The position numbers and the translations under genes were made by a program. The notes beneath the pieces are model-generated. The model made no database searches and was not told the origin of the DNA. It saw only the letters and a program-made list of their open reading frames with translations. A stretch of 64,000 bases of DNA from Eumeta japonica. Taxonomy: Eukaryota; Arthropoda; Insecta; Lepidoptera; Psychidae. Location of the stretch: NCBI GenBank assembly GCA_005406025.1, contig BGZK01001287.1:1-64000 (forward strand), written 5' to 3'. Numbering within the stretch: position 1 is the first letter of the stretch; every line of letters starts with the position of its first letter. Below are positions 24,001-39,000 of this stretch, in pieces.

Positions 24001-27000
24001 TCAAAGTAATATTCATTATAAATTTTAGAGCCGCAGCAGTGTTACCTTTGCAAACTCTCCAACAATAAATCTGTTTGTATATTCTATAGCAGGCATTGTT
24101 ATTAACAGTTCAATATTAATCACACACAATCTTAGTTTAAAAAACATCAATATCGTAAACATAACACCTATGATGTCATTACAATAAACATTTCTGTCGT
24201 AAATAAGCAAAGTACCTAAAACGTATTAGTGCAAATTCGCGATTGATCGCGGCTTTGCGAAGTGTATAACTGGCCGACCGTGCGGCGCATAAGCGGCTGG
24301 CCATCTAGCCCGGTTGCGGTACGATACTTACGTGTCAGCTGTTCTTAGGTTGTTAGTATAGTATAGGAGCTAGCAACGTTTTCGAGAGAGAATTTCAGGT
24401 CAGCTGATTTATTGATATGTCTTCTCTCGTGCTCTTTCGGTTAGGGTCTGGGCTGTATGGCCGGCGGTGGCGGTTGCGTTTACCTGTGCGCATCCTATCT
24501 GTACAGGTAATGATACTAACTTTTAAAATATTTTTAAGGTTCATTTTTAATATTTTAACTTTAGATAAGCTTAACAAACATCCATCTCTTATTGCCAGAC
24601 ATTTTTGTCATTGCTAACAATGAGCCAGACGCCAATTTTGATTTATTTTTTTAATTGAAAATTCAAAGTATTTCAGTTTGTCTGTAATTTTAATATTGTG
24701 TTGTTTAAGTATGAAAAGACCTGAAATTAATTTGCCAGACACTAATTCTGTTGTTAAACCATGTAATAGCCAAATATTAAAAATGATTATAAATCAAATT
24801 CTTTAAAATATTTTTTAATCACTTTGTCTAATTAGGGTTTTTTCTATCTCGTTCTCAGCAATTTATTCTGCAATTGTTTCTCATTATCCGATAGTATTAT
24901 ACTGTACGAATTTTCAGGACTTTGTCGTTCTAATACATGGTTTAACAACAGAATTAGTGTCTAGCGCATCACAGGTAAACGCAACTGCTACCGCCAGCCA
25001 GACAACCCAGACCCTAACCGAAAGAGCGAGAGAGACGACATATCAATAAATCAGCTGACCTGAAATTCTTGTTTTCCCGACGTTGCTAGCTCTCGTACTA
25101 GTACGACATTTCTTCGTGGATGTTCTAAGTTCCCTTTTTCTCAGAAACGGTTACTTCAATGTCTATGGTTTCTTTGGTAAAATTGTTTTATAAGGGAAGG
25201 AGATTAAGAATATTTGCGAAAAGATGCATGAAAACATCCATTCTGTGTATATGAAAACAATTCGGCAGAATCAGTAGAGTGTCATTACTGATTTCAATCG
25301 ATTTGTTTCTGAACTAACACCGAACAATGAAATAACAGTTGAACTGCCAGTTGTGATCAATTGAGTAAGAAAAGAACGTGTTTACGATGTTCTGCCTTTA
25401 CGTTTCTTTTTGCCCGAGTAGCGCCACGGGTCGGACGTAGAACGAGCTGTTGTGTTGAATTCATTACTTTGCGAATTTTAAATTTAATTAAATCTCAGAA
25501 ATTCTTCACTGTTATACTTACTAATATGATGAAATAGACCTTTGTAAATGAAGGATTAATTGTTATTTTACAAATGAAAGATTAATTATTATTTTAAAAA
25601 TCCAGCTACAAATGTTCGGTTAGGCAATGAAATTTCATTGCCTAACCATTCATTGTCTAATAGTTCCTTAATTAAGGAACCCATTGGCATTTCTTTCTAT
25701 ATATACATATTTTTTTCCTACATGTATATAAACAAATACAAAAATATATATATATTTGTTTATGGCTGATATTATTGATGACAGATTGATATTCATTGCC
25801 TGAGATTGTTTTTCGTTCATTATATATTTTCCTTAGATAATATTTAGTAAAAATGAACCACTACCTACTTATCCTACTGCAAAACTATTGTAGTATAGTG
25901 TACCGTGCGTTACAGTTATTTTTATTCCTAATGTTAGTAGCGAAATAAAACAAAATTATTATTACTTTAATTCCACTTATAAAATAATAATAAATCAGAT
26001 TTTTTAAGAAGTAAGATTTCATAAACATATGTAAAATATGACAGGGTTTGCCTCAATAGTGAAGTAAATGAAAACCTGGCATACACATGTAAACATATAT
26101 GATACATGAAAGCTCAATTTTCCTATCATACCCAATATTATTATGATTTTGAGATTAATGGCACTTGATTAGTAAAACAATCATAATGTGTGTTGTGTCC
26201 TTTTATATAGACTTCCTATTTTACCACTTCCTGCACGACCGAGGCCTTTATAAGGATTTTTTTATATTTTTTAGTTATAAGTAATTCGTATAGTTTCATA
26301 AATGTTAATTATTTAATGTTGTGTATATCCTTTTTTATTTTATTATAACTTCTACACAATGTTAAAAACGTTTATTGAACAAAATATAATATTATATAAC
26401 TATTTTATGATCGGCCTGTATTAACTCATAACTTATAATTACAGTTTAGTAACAAAATAAACTGAGTAACAATTATAAATTTGATGTGTTTCATGTATGT
26501 GAAAAAGACTTAAAATTAAATGTTCTGTAATCGCTTGAAATTTAGAACATAAAGTTGAGGATAATGTGCTTAATCAACAAATTGAGTTTTACTTACTAAT
26601 CAGCGTTATTGGACGCTTACCTGTGGCGATTCGGGTAATGATTTGGTGATGGTTATTCTGTGGCAACCGCCAAATATATCTATTAGTAACTGTCTGTGAA
26701 TGCTGGTGTAGGGGTTCTATCACCCTTGACAAACTCATTGCGTGACTGTGCATCAGGTGAGGTGGTTGAGAGCGCATCTGTCGGTAATTTTAACACCCTG
26801 GTGGATGTGACTGTCTGCATTTTCCTGACGATATGTCTAAATGGCATGAAATGTACATAGAAATTGCTTCTAATTAATCTAAGATAAATACAAAAATTAA
26901 CACTTGCTGGTCGTTCGATATCTGTCAATCATTTAGAATCAATATTCAGTTCATGGGATGAGGATTCATAGTGAATGAATAGGGTCGAGGATCAGTGGTG

Positions 27001-30000
27001 GGTTGCATGCTGAATGATTACTACATGTCCCAGGCAAGCGTCTAGTAATGAATTTCCGCGAACTGACACCCTATACAATAGAATATGTAAAAACGTGATT
27101 AAATATAATTTTGCCTATTATATTTCATATAAGGCTATAATTGTGACACAACTTTTTTATAGGATTTAATGGCTTATTTGGAAACAGTTTTTGGTTCCCT
27201 CTCCTGTTTAAATGGTTCGTTTCTTGTGCCTGACAATGCTCATTTTGGATGTAACACCAAAGTACACGGCGTTGATCTAAGGAAGGTGGAAGAGGCGTTT
27301 TCGGTGATTAGTCGCATTGAAAATACATCAATAAAAGATTTAGTAAGTGGCTTTTTTGTTTGTTAGATTTAAGTATGTTTAATTAGATTTAAGTATGTTT
27401 TGCAAATAGGCAAAATCTCTTTTTATATACTGTTTATAGCTAAATAATAGGGAGCGTATACTTCAGCTGTGGGTTTATTATTACAATAATAACAGTATTA
27501 TAAGTAAAATAAAAATCTAAGATAAAAAAATCACAAAATTAATTTTGTAGGAGAAATTCGGTCCTCGTTACATTTTATTTCAATATCCCTGAGTAATAAT
27601 CAATACCATTCAAAATTAAGCAAAATAATTATAATTTTAGCAACATTAATGATGTAACAAAAGTTTACCAAACTGATGTAAAATTAAAATGTCAGTCACC
27701 TATAGCCTGAAAACCTACTGATGTTTTTATTGTAAAAAGAAACTAAGAATAGTTCATAGAAGAACATCACAAATGCGGCGCACACGCCGCATTTGTAATT
27801 AATGTATTGACAATTTGAACACACTCAAATTGTCAACAAAATCAAGGGTCAGTGTTGTCATAGGTATAAGGTCTGCTTGCCGTTTGTGGGCCTCCGACCT
27901 AACCGCCACCAATTATAACGTAACCATTAGAATAGTGTAGTGATTTTTAAAAATATTTTCATCAGCAATTTTTCAGTCTCAGAAATTGCTTAATAATTAC
28001 CGTTTGTATCTTTGGCTAAATTAATCTTAAAAAATCGAAAAAGTGCGCTGCTTATAAGATTAAAAATATCCGAATTTTTGAAAATCTAAGTCTCCATAGT
28101 GCGAAGTACCTATATATTAATCTACATCACAGTGTATATTCTATTTGCAAGTGTAATTTTGTAATCATAAAAAAAACATTTTTTTGTATAACTACAAATT
28201 ATTGGTTTTTAGGTTTTTTCCGCTGTGAGACATTCTTCTAGATCAATAGAAAGAACTCTATATATTTTGATTTATTTGAGAGCTTCAAAATATAAGACAT
28301 AAATAATCGTATTTTGGCCATATGTATTGATTATATGTTTACTTTTAATTTTCAATTCCTTACAGCTTTAAGGGACTACAGACAAGTATTGGATGTTAAT
28401 CAACTTGATAACCTACTCTTATTTCTGCAAAAGAGCATCTTGACAGATAGACGCACAAATGGATCATAAAGTGATCAATAAGGGTCCCTTCTTTCTTTAG
28501 AGGAATCTTAAAAATAAAAAAAATACCTGTTTGCGAAAAGTCGAATGTTTAATGCATATTGTATATTTGGTTTTGTATTGTATTAAAATCATTTATGCCC
28601 AAATTCTATAACATTCAAATTACTATAAAAGACAATCACTACTTAGGATTTGAATAAAAATTGAAATTTTCAAATTATTATGAAAAGAGTTGTTTCATAC
28701 TTTTGGTCAAGTATTGATATTGGCCTCAAGTAGAATCTCTATAGTTTTTCTAAATTATATACCAAGCAGTATTGTACAAATGGCATTTAAATTATACTAA
28801 ACCCAAAAAAAAAACAATTGTAACTGTCCACTTAGCTATCTTTAACTGAATTTATTAATGGCTACAGTTTGGGGATACATTTTTGAATAATAATTTATAT
28901 TCAAAATTAAATATAAAATATTATTCAAAGTTTTGAAATATACATAACTTTTTAAAATATGTCACACAATAGACATAGTTTATGTTTGGTAAGATTGGAA
29001 TTACTAAATTTTTAATTATATTTCAGATATTCAATCACTTGACAGAAAATATAATAAAAAAAATTAAATTATCACCACCAGATGCAGAAGCCCTACGAAT
29101 TTTTCTAATACTGCCCTTGTATCATGAAATGAGAAACCCACGGCGTCATGTAGAATTACAGGTATTAAAAGTACCTTTTCATTTTCATGTTCATGCAATT
29201 AATTAAAGGAAAAACAGATTAACATATTATGAGAAACATGTTATATTTTTAGTTTGACTGTAATATGGTCTTGAAGATAAAACACTAAAAAGTCACCAAA
29301 TCAGCCGAAATAAATATTTAATGTGTATTTGAAAACTCTTAGTGTATTTGGAAACTAGTGTCATATTCTGTCATTCTTTTATGATTAAAAAAAATAATCA
29401 AAATATGTTAAAGATTAAAATAAAGTAAATTAAACAACTCGTATCACCAAATCATAATGAAATCTTATAATAAACGCTGTAGTCCATTAATAGACCTTGA
29501 CACTTGTATTTAATCTGCTATACTCTTTGAACAGTTCCGTGGCGTATTTTACTTTTCTGTTCCATCTACTTCAGTTAAATTTCATTGTTGCTAGCTATAG
29601 AGTATACTGCTTGTAATCCTCAATAGAAAATTAACTCCAGCCATAACACATATATTGTTTTTTGTTAAAAACAACACATGTTGTTTTTTGTTAACAAACG
29701 ACCTTTATGGTTTACCTTTGAAGTACAAGAACAATTAAATTGTACCTAAACAGCTGTTTGCCTATGATCTGTAATGCATTAAAAAAATGATAAAAATCGG
29801 TACATAAACAATGGTGTTATGCGTGGATGTGCATAAAAATTAAATGCATAGAGAATTTTCTCCTTTTTAACCACTTGAATGCTTTCATTTCATCAATGGA
29901 ATGAACATGTACAATGGAATGAACCAGATCACTCGGTTTTTAATATGTCTAACGAGTCACTTTAGCATGTATATTATATTATCTTTACAATAAAAATGAT

Positions 30001-33000
30001 TATTATAACATTTGTATCATTTGGATACTATTAAAAAAAAAATATAACTATTAATCACATTACAAGAAATTATTAAATTCTTTATATTTGTTGGTCGGGG
30101 AAAAAGTTTTTCATTTTTATAAATAATAAGTTGCAGTAAAATCTCTTTGGTTGTGCTGTTTATATCTGGCTAATTTTGCTACAGTTAAATATATGACATT
30201 TTAAAAAAATGAAATAAAATGTAAAAACTGTCATGCCATTTTTCTATTGTTATTCTGTTTAACAAAATGAGTGTGTTTGACATAGAAATTCGATACATTT
30301 TGAAATTTTATTGGAAAAGGAGAAATATGGCACAAGTCGTAAAACAAATTTGGGACGCTTATGAACCTAATGCAGTGTCGGTAAGAATAGCACAAAATTG
30401 GTTCAAGCGTTTTCAGTCTGGTAGCTTTGATGTCAAAGATGAACCGCGCTTTAGTCGACCTGTTAAAGATAAAGTCGATGTCATTTTGGAAAAAGTATTG
30501 CAATATCATCATATTAGTAGTTATGACAGCTGAAGAGTTGAGGATTGACCTCAAAACAGTTCTGACACATTTGAAAAAAGCTGGATATACAAAAAAGCTT
30601 AATACTTGGGTCTCACACATGCTCACTCATAGAAACCATTTTTCAAAGTATTAATCACTGGTGATGAAAAATTAATTACTCATGGCTAGAATGTGCAAAA
30701 AAGATCATGGCCAAAAGGCAATTTAACTCCATAGACTATAGTGAAACCCCAATTAACTTGCAATAAGTTAATGCTATGTTTATTGGAGGGGTTGGAAGTG
30801 CATTTATACATTGAGCTTTTAGCGCCGGACAAAATCATCAGTTCGGATCTCGACTGCCAACAGCTGATGAGATTCAAGTAAGAAGTAGAGAAAACACGGC
30901 CAGAATTGATCAAGAAAAAGGGTATGGCTTTTGACTATGATAATGTCAGACCATACACATCTTTAGCCATTCAGCAAATATTGAGAGAGTTTGTGAAGGG
31001 TTAATGTTAATGAAATGTGTAATGGAGAGTGAATCCATCTAGCATTTGTATGTAAAATATGAAAAAACCTTTTCCCCTAGCTAATATTTATACTTCTTTT
31101 ACCATACATATGTGTTAATGGTATGTTTTTATTTTCGTGAAAGTGTTATGTATAAATGTGCATTTTTCATATTTTCAGGGTCCTTTTGCTGAAGCATTCA
31201 ACAAGTTAACAGTACACCCACAAAAGATAGTCCAGATGTGGTGGGAGTCACAAAGTGTTGAATATTTTGAGATGTTGGTTGACATATTCAAGAGTGTCAT
31301 AGTTTATGAATTAATGCAGCCATCACTACATGCACATAGAGTAACATATGCTTAAATTTTTTAAACAATGATAACATAATATTGGATGATAATAAGAGAA
31401 TGTCTGTGACATTGAATGAATGACAAGGATTAAGGGCTCATTTAGTAATTTTGATTTTCTTATTAACTTATTTAAGATCTTATAATCAGTAGGGTAGTTG
31501 ACTGTTACTCAAAATACTGTATATATTTTAATCAAATATATAAGCTAACTAGATAGCAAAAAGTGGGATGAAAATTATGATTGGTTAAAATTAAGACCAC
31601 ACAACAGAAGTGAAGTGGAGAGAATAATAATATGAATTAGAACTATTTGATTTATTTATATTCATAAAGTAAAAACATTTACCATATATATATAATTATA
31701 ATTGTGTATAATTTACTCAGGTAAATTTTGCTCTGACTGATCATCATTTGTATCATATTCTCAAAATGAAACAATCGGTTTATGGTAACTAAATGAAATT
31801 ATTACTTTTCATTCCATATTTTGAATGAATTAAATTGAATTTATATTGAATATCTAAAAAATCTCCATCAATCGTTGTTTCATATTTTGTTGTGCTTTCA
31901 TTTGGATAATTTGAAATATTCAAATCTAATATTGATTTTAAAAAATCCACTAACAGCTTTGATGTACATTTTGCAAATTCAACATTGAAATCTCCACTCA
32001 AAATCATTGGCAATGTATGAAGGTTTTATTTGAGAAGAGCTAATCCTGCTTTGGTATAGACAAGTAAATGTTTGGAAGTTTAGTAGAAAGATCGAATGAG
32101 TAAAAGAGAGAAGCATTGGTGGAAGCCAAATACTAAAATGTGAGCTGATTTAAAATTCAGTTGAGTCTAGCGTCGAATGACACGTTTAATTTTTTATTTA
32201 AAAGACGAATCACATATACCGATTGGTTTCTAAGTCATTCTTATCATTTAAGAAATGTTAGCAATTATCTGGGCGCGAAATATTCTCGCTATTAGTAAGA
32301 CATAAAGTGTCAGTCTTGTGATCTTAACCATACTATTTCTTATGTTGGTAGATAATGTATTATATTCACACAACAAACGTCACATTTATATATGTACATA
32401 CGCTTATAATATTAAATAACATGTTAAATAAAATGTATTGGCACAGCACATATCGTGTTTATGTCGATACTGAATGCAACTGATACGTCATGCAATCTCA
32501 TGTAACGCTCGCCGAGTGAGTATAGCAATGCCGCGTTAATTATATCTAGCTCACTTAGTCGATTCGAGTCAACTTTACCTGAACGAGCGTTACATAGCCA
32601 AGTCTCATTCAATATCCACAAAATAAATTGTTCGACGCGCCTAAAGAAGTTTTCACGTCAAAAATAAAGAAATGTAAGCCATCAAAGTTTCTTTACCATT
32701 TCTTTCTTGCAAAATAGATTTTAAAATAACGTTTTATATGATACTGTTGAGAATAGTAAGTCAAGAGTTCGTTTGGCTGTGCATAATGTTCTAGTTTGTA
32801 CGCTTGTGTATTGCAATTAAAGTTAAGTGTAACATAATAAATATAAAATATAATTCATGCAGTGGAGATGCAATCTAAGTAATATGTGTAATGCAATCTA
32901 AATTAAAAAAAAAAATCAGCCATATATGAGTCAGGCTATGCGTAGTATAGGGTTCCGTAGTTGTCTGTTACGCTATGCTGACTTGGAAGGGGGCGTTTTG

Positions 33001-36000
33001 TTTGCTACTATGAATTTATCATGTTCACAGTTGGATGGCTAATAACAAATAAAAACAGAACATCCTCCAAGTCTTTTTCATTAGGGTGTACATTAGAATA
33101 TTTTATAAGTTAGTCCACTATCTAAACTTGTTAATTTGTAACGCCTGCTTAGCTGTGATAGTTTTCCTTTTGACTTCGTTATGTTGTGTTTGTTGCCTAT
33201 TTACATAGAGGGATGAATAAAAGTAGAGACGAAAGAAAGAAATGCGTGTGATGAAAGGGTCGGCATTTAACGCTTAAAGAAAACTTAGCAAACCAAATTG
33301 ATGGTATATTAAAGAAGAAGCTAGATAGAAACTTGCATAGAAAGACTGACGCATGTCGGTGAAACAAGAGAGGTATAAAATAAGTCGTACTATGTAGAGA
33401 TCTGTCTGCTACTCGTCTAGAAGTTTGGCATGAGTTTATATACAAAATATCACCCTATAACTAGATGACCCTACCACAGTGCTCCCTTCCCAGTGGATAA
33501 TTTAAAACATTCTTATTTTTATTATTACTTCTATTTTAAATAAAATCAGTTTAAGCAAAGTTATAAAAAAAAATAGTAATTGCCCCTTTGAAACTTTTAG
33601 GGCTTTTATTTATTTGTGTGATCTTGTAATCATAGTCTCCCAATTTTATGTCTATTGAAAAGCAATCCAGTAAACTAACTTGGTTAACCAAAAATTGCAT
33701 AGCATTAATTTTTGGAAACACATTTTTTGGCGCTTATTATCTATTTCGGAGCTTTATATAGTCAGTGATTAAATCTATTCTATTTAATGAGTTCTTTTAT
33801 AACACTTTTCAATTTAAGAAAATAAGTTTAAGAAATTTTCAAAATAACTTTCAAAATTTTTATCTTAATGAGAATATGTAGGCTGCTCTGAAAATTGTTG
33901 AAATGAATGAGAAAAAAATTCTATGAATGGTCAAAAATGAATTTACTATTTCTCAAAATATTCTTCCTCCGCATAAATGCACTTTTAACCAATTTTGGAA
34001 ACATTTGTGTCACTATTCACTGGTGACCTCGAAAACATGTTTTTCATACTTTCCGACATGATGAGTAATCGTAGACCGCATAATTGGTTCTTAATTTTTC
34101 TGAACAATAAAAAGCACAAGGTGCCAGATCGGGACTATGGAGAATTGCTCACAAATTCTACGTTTTTCTGCTTCGTAAATATATTTGTGTATTTGACTGT
34201 GTAAGAACTGGCATTATCCTGGTACAAAATGATACGACATTTAGAGTTATTTTTACGGAGTTCGTCAATAATTTCCGGCAAACAAATGGTCACATACCAA
34301 TCACTATTCATGATATGGCAATTCTCCAAAGAAACAGTAGCCACGTGTTTAATTGTATTAAAAAAAGAAGCAATCATCTGCTCGCCCTTCACATCGATTG
34401 GTTTCGGCTCATTTCGATAGACCCATTAGGTCGATTGCTGCTTTGTTTTGGGGCGTAACAATAAATCCTCGTTTTGTTACTTGTTACTATGTGCCATACC
34501 AGTTTTAACGTTTCTTCCTTGAATATGGTAAGCATTGCATTACATCAAGTGACGCGGTCCGTTTTTTGAGCCTCATTCAAATTATGAAATCCACCTTGAG
34601 TACAACTTTTTCATACCCAAATGTTTGTGTAGGATTGATTGTATTCTACTCATGTCTATGCCTAAGGATGTCCGAATCCCGTGGTAGTTCACACGCCTGT
34701 CTATTTCGATCATACGGCGCACAGCATCGATGTTTCTGTTGTTCACAGCGGTAGGCGCGCGACCATCACGAAATTCGTCCGCGTTTGAATTATGCAAACC
34801 AGTTATAAATAGTTGCTTTCCATGATATTTCATCGCCAAAAATAGTTTGAAGCCGAGCGAGATTCTGCTGAGCTGTCAAATTAACCTTAAAATCGTCGAA
34901 AATTATAGAACGAAAATTTTCACAACTTAAATCCATAGTGATGAAAACGCTCAATTTTCAGAATAACGCCACATGGTGAAAACAATTGACAATTAGATAA
35001 AACAAACTATATTCTACAGTCAGAGTTCCATTTTCATATGTAGTTATTACTTTTTAAATATTGTTTTTGTAAGTGGTCAGTTCCAGAAATTTATAGTGCG
35101 CCCCAAGTATGATGTCGGTACATCATACAAAAAAATAATTTTCTTTAAGTAGTTGTATTAAAAGTTTTCAATGGAAATTATTATAAATGCTGTAGCACAT
35201 ATGATTTCTGGAAGATTATTATTTTCTAAAAAATCAATTAAAACGGTCAATGGAAATGGCTCTTGCCACCAACTACAAAGTTGTAATATTTCATTTTTTT
35301 TATAGCATTTTGAGGGATAAACAAGCATGCGAGCATTTAGTTATTCTTTTAATAAAAGAAAATTTTATCTTCAAGTCTTAAAGTTTTTTAACTAACTAGT
35401 TATGTAAATTTTGAACAGATTAAGATAAAAAAGACATTAAACTTATGGTCTTATTTTACACTGAAATAATAAAATAAAGTAATAAAGTAATTTTTTAAAA
35501 TGATCTGTATTTTCCAAAACAAAATGAAGATGTATATGTGTTCCATATGTTTATTAGAAAATGTTGTGTATTCTAAAATGCTATATTCAAAATTTTCCTA
35601 AGGGTAATTTTAGATATTTTTGGAGATCGAGTGTATTGATTTCAAATTCTTACAATAAGTAATTAATGGTTAATACTTTTTTCAGAGATTAGTCTTCAGT
35701 CATAGCATTATAGAAATTTTAAATATACTTTCGACATTGAACAAAATAAATTTTTTAAATCCAAAGAAGCCTAAAATACCAGCTGAGTGCTTTTATATAG
35801 AAGATATGTCTACTTATGTTGATGTGGCTACTGATTATGTCAATTGGCTCCATGACAAAGATGTAAGTATTTACAAAATTGGCTGTAATTTTATGTGAAC
35901 TACTTTTATAAAATCAAAATATTGCTTTGCAAAAGCTTGAAAATTGAATTTTTATAAATTGTTGATGAATTTGTGACATGAAAATATATAGGAAATATTC

Positions 36001-39000
36001 ATGTTTTATTAAAAAAAAAATGTTCACCTTTCAGTTAATTTTGACAATATTATTTTTGAAATTTAATTTTTATAGTATTTTCTAACTTTCTGTCTCATAA
36101 TTATAATTGTTTGCATATTCATTAATAAAGTTGTGCGAAAATTGATCCATTTATTTCCTTCACTTGTTAAATGTTTTGATTGTGTAGGCTCAATTTGTAC
36201 ACTACTATTAAAATTCTATGAAATCTTAATATGACTCCATTCGGACTTCACTCTAAATTTCTATGAACTGATACTCATCTTAGATATTTTTAACATGAGA
36301 TTATAATTCAGCACTTAATGATTTATATCTCGGTTAGATTCATTTTCGATTTATCTGAAATTCACATGGATATAAGCTGATATAATTCTTTCATTTACCA
36401 TATGTTGTTTATTTGATTGTAACGAAGTACACTATATGAAACCTTTCCAGAATTAATTTTACATGACTCTGAAAACTCGCCAACAAAAGGTTTATAATTT
36501 ATAGCTTATTTTATGATAATTTACTTTATGATTAAAAAATTGTTTCAGTCAATGCATCCACATATGTGCAACTATCCATTCCTATTTGATGTTCACTGCA
36601 AGTCTCTACTGTTAAAAATAGATCAACAGTTTCAAATGCAGATGGCTATAAATCGCGCGGCAACGCAGATCATGACTAGACTAGTGTTAGACCCCACGTA
36701 TGAGTATCATCGGGACCAGTTTTTAAATTTGACCGTATCGAGAAATCATCTAGTAAGAGACACTATGCAACAAATCAGCTGTCATGATACTTCCCAACTG
36801 AAGAAGCCTTTGAAGGTGAAACTTTCAAATACTACTGTTAAGTTTTTTAAATATAAATTAGAGTTATTTTTTTTCTTATTAATACGTTGTATGCAAAGTA
36901 TTGGCAAGACCATAAATTCAATTCAAAGTTGTTTAAGTGAAATGCAAATTTAAAGATACTAAATTAAAATTTAACTTAATTGACTAGCTGCAGAACTGCT
37001 ATTAGAGATGAGCACAAAATGTCCTATTTGTTCAAAATTCCAACAAAACCTGAATATAATTTTATTTCCAAATCAATTTTAAGGACTAGTTTTTGTTGTT
37101 TTTTCATGAGGACCAAATGTGTTTTTTATTAAATTTAACAAAAATTAAAATTTCTGAGTTAAAGGCATAATTTGGTGTCAAAAATGATCACCACTCACCT
37201 AAATATTATTTCTAATCAAATTACGTGGATCATCGCATAGATATTTAATTAAAAACGCAGATGTTTTATTATGATGTATCTTAAAGATTTTACTTTTGAT
37301 TGAGTTACTAGTTTTTCAATTTGTTTACACCTTCATTTTTAATTAACCAATTACTATTGCAGCTTCCATTGTATCTTTACTTTTAATAAACGTTACACTT
37401 ACAGTCGTACTGAATATTTGTTACATTAAATTGAAACAAAGTATTTTTGTCTTGGATCCTAGTCACTGGCAGCAAGTCATTTATGGACACTTTACGTTCA
37501 TGTTTTTTTTCTTACTTCTTAATATAACTGCAAATATTTATCACATTTAATTGGATGATCTCTTACATCTTGTTTCCATCCTTTTAGTTCACCTTTATGT
37601 AGTCGGCATTTTTTGACAATCTTAATTTTTTTTTAAGCTATTCTATTATGATTAGCTATTACAAAGTTTGTTGCAATTATTAAAACATTATTAATTATAC
37701 GACATTATTAATAATTGTAATTAAAACAAACAATTGTGGTATATATAATACTGAGTTTGCAATTTTGCTCATGTTTCTTGGTTTTTTTGTCTCTGATAAT
37801 ATTTCATGTCAATGTATATATGTATGTATTATATTATTTCAAGCTTTATTATGTGTATGTATATTGATGAAAAAAAATTAAGTACAAAATAATAGTATAT
37901 GATATGGTATACAAACAAAAGAATATTGTAAATGTAAGAACAGAATAAGAATCAAATTTCTCAGCACTAAAGTAAAATTTTAGGTAGAATTTGTTGGGGA
38001 AGAAGCGGAAGATGTGGGCGGTGTGAAAAAGGAGTTCTTCTTGCTTCTGGTGAAAGAAATATTTGATCCAGTGTATGGGATGTTTAAACAGTCCGAAGAG
38101 ACTAATATTATCTGGTTTTCTAATAATCCTTTTGAAGATGATGTTATGTTTTATTTAATTGGTATGTAAAATAGAATTTTATTGTAATTTATTTCTAAAT
38201 AAACGCTCAAATAGCTGATAAAGTAATGATGAATATAGTTTCATTACCATCAGTATTGAAAACCTAGTAGACTACTATTATATTTATTTGGTATATTTTT
38301 TTACCTGCAAATTTATGCTTCTTAATTCATAATTATTCTATTTCATTTCTAACAGTGCTGTTTCTTGGTAGTCGAGGTCTTTAGTTATAGTGTCTAATAT
38401 TAATTTTTTTCAGGTGCCATATATGGTCTTGCTATATATAATTCAATAATTATTTATGTTCCATTTCCACTGGTTTTATACAAAAAAATTCTTGGTGAAT
38501 TAGTAACACTGGATGATCTATCTGACTTGTACCCAACCTTAGCAAACAATTTAAAAAGTTTATTGGACTATGAACAAGACGATGTAGAAGATGTAAGTGA
38601 TATAAATTACACATCCTCAATTTTATTATCTATTTGATTATACCTATATTGCTTTTTAAGAACTGTGATCTTATTGTCTTATAAAATTTTCACTTATATA
38701 TATATTTCTACTAATTAGTTTTTATTGCTTAGACTATGTGCTTAAATACATAGGATTACAAAATGCACAATAAGTCTATAATGGATATGGTTATATTTTT
38801 GGTATTGATTTTACTATTATTATAATTGTAATGAAATTTATAAAGAAATGTATTCATTTATTCATTATATGCCAACCTTAGTGGTTAGCAGATTTACCTG
38901 CAATACAGGGGATGCTAATTTGAACCCTGAAATGTTTTCCTAGTGTCAAGACAATCAAGCCCTGTCCAGTGACAGGACATCACGTGGGTTGTACAAGTTG

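Larger units (their letters stand above)
22015..27162. other. Herc4 intron 9
   Basis: 5.1-kb intron. Contains hairpins at 22164-22212, 25618-25647, 25663-25680 and 25728-25763, a hairpin MITE (24367-25092) and a repeat segment near 25125-25240. The segment at 26620-27060 is GC-richer but without a recognised product. Confidence 0.65.
27343..29026. other. Herc4 intron 10
   Basis: Contains two adjacent short hairpins (27769-27796 and 27807-27836) and otherwise AT-rich sequence without recognised content. Confidence 0.65.
31341..35685. other. Herc4 intron 12
   Basis: 4.3-kb intron packed with TE debris: an endonuclease fragment (31789-32013), a GC-richer inverted-repeat segment near 32500-32600, a LINE 3' end (33183-33450) and a mariner relic (about 33880-35000). 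The rest is AT-rich. Confidence 0.7.

Noticed and set aside
30231..30626. 131-codon minus-strand ORF
   Set aside because: Antisense shadow of the mariner A transposase.
33197..33445. 82-codon minus-strand ORF rich in Phe/Leu/Ser
   Set aside because: It is the antisense of a LINE 3' end that reads better on the + strand.
36513..36953. 146-codon ORF extending past Herc4 exon 14
   Set aside because: Only 36549-36815 is exon; the ends are intron read-through, as shown by the acceptor, donor and match to exon 15.
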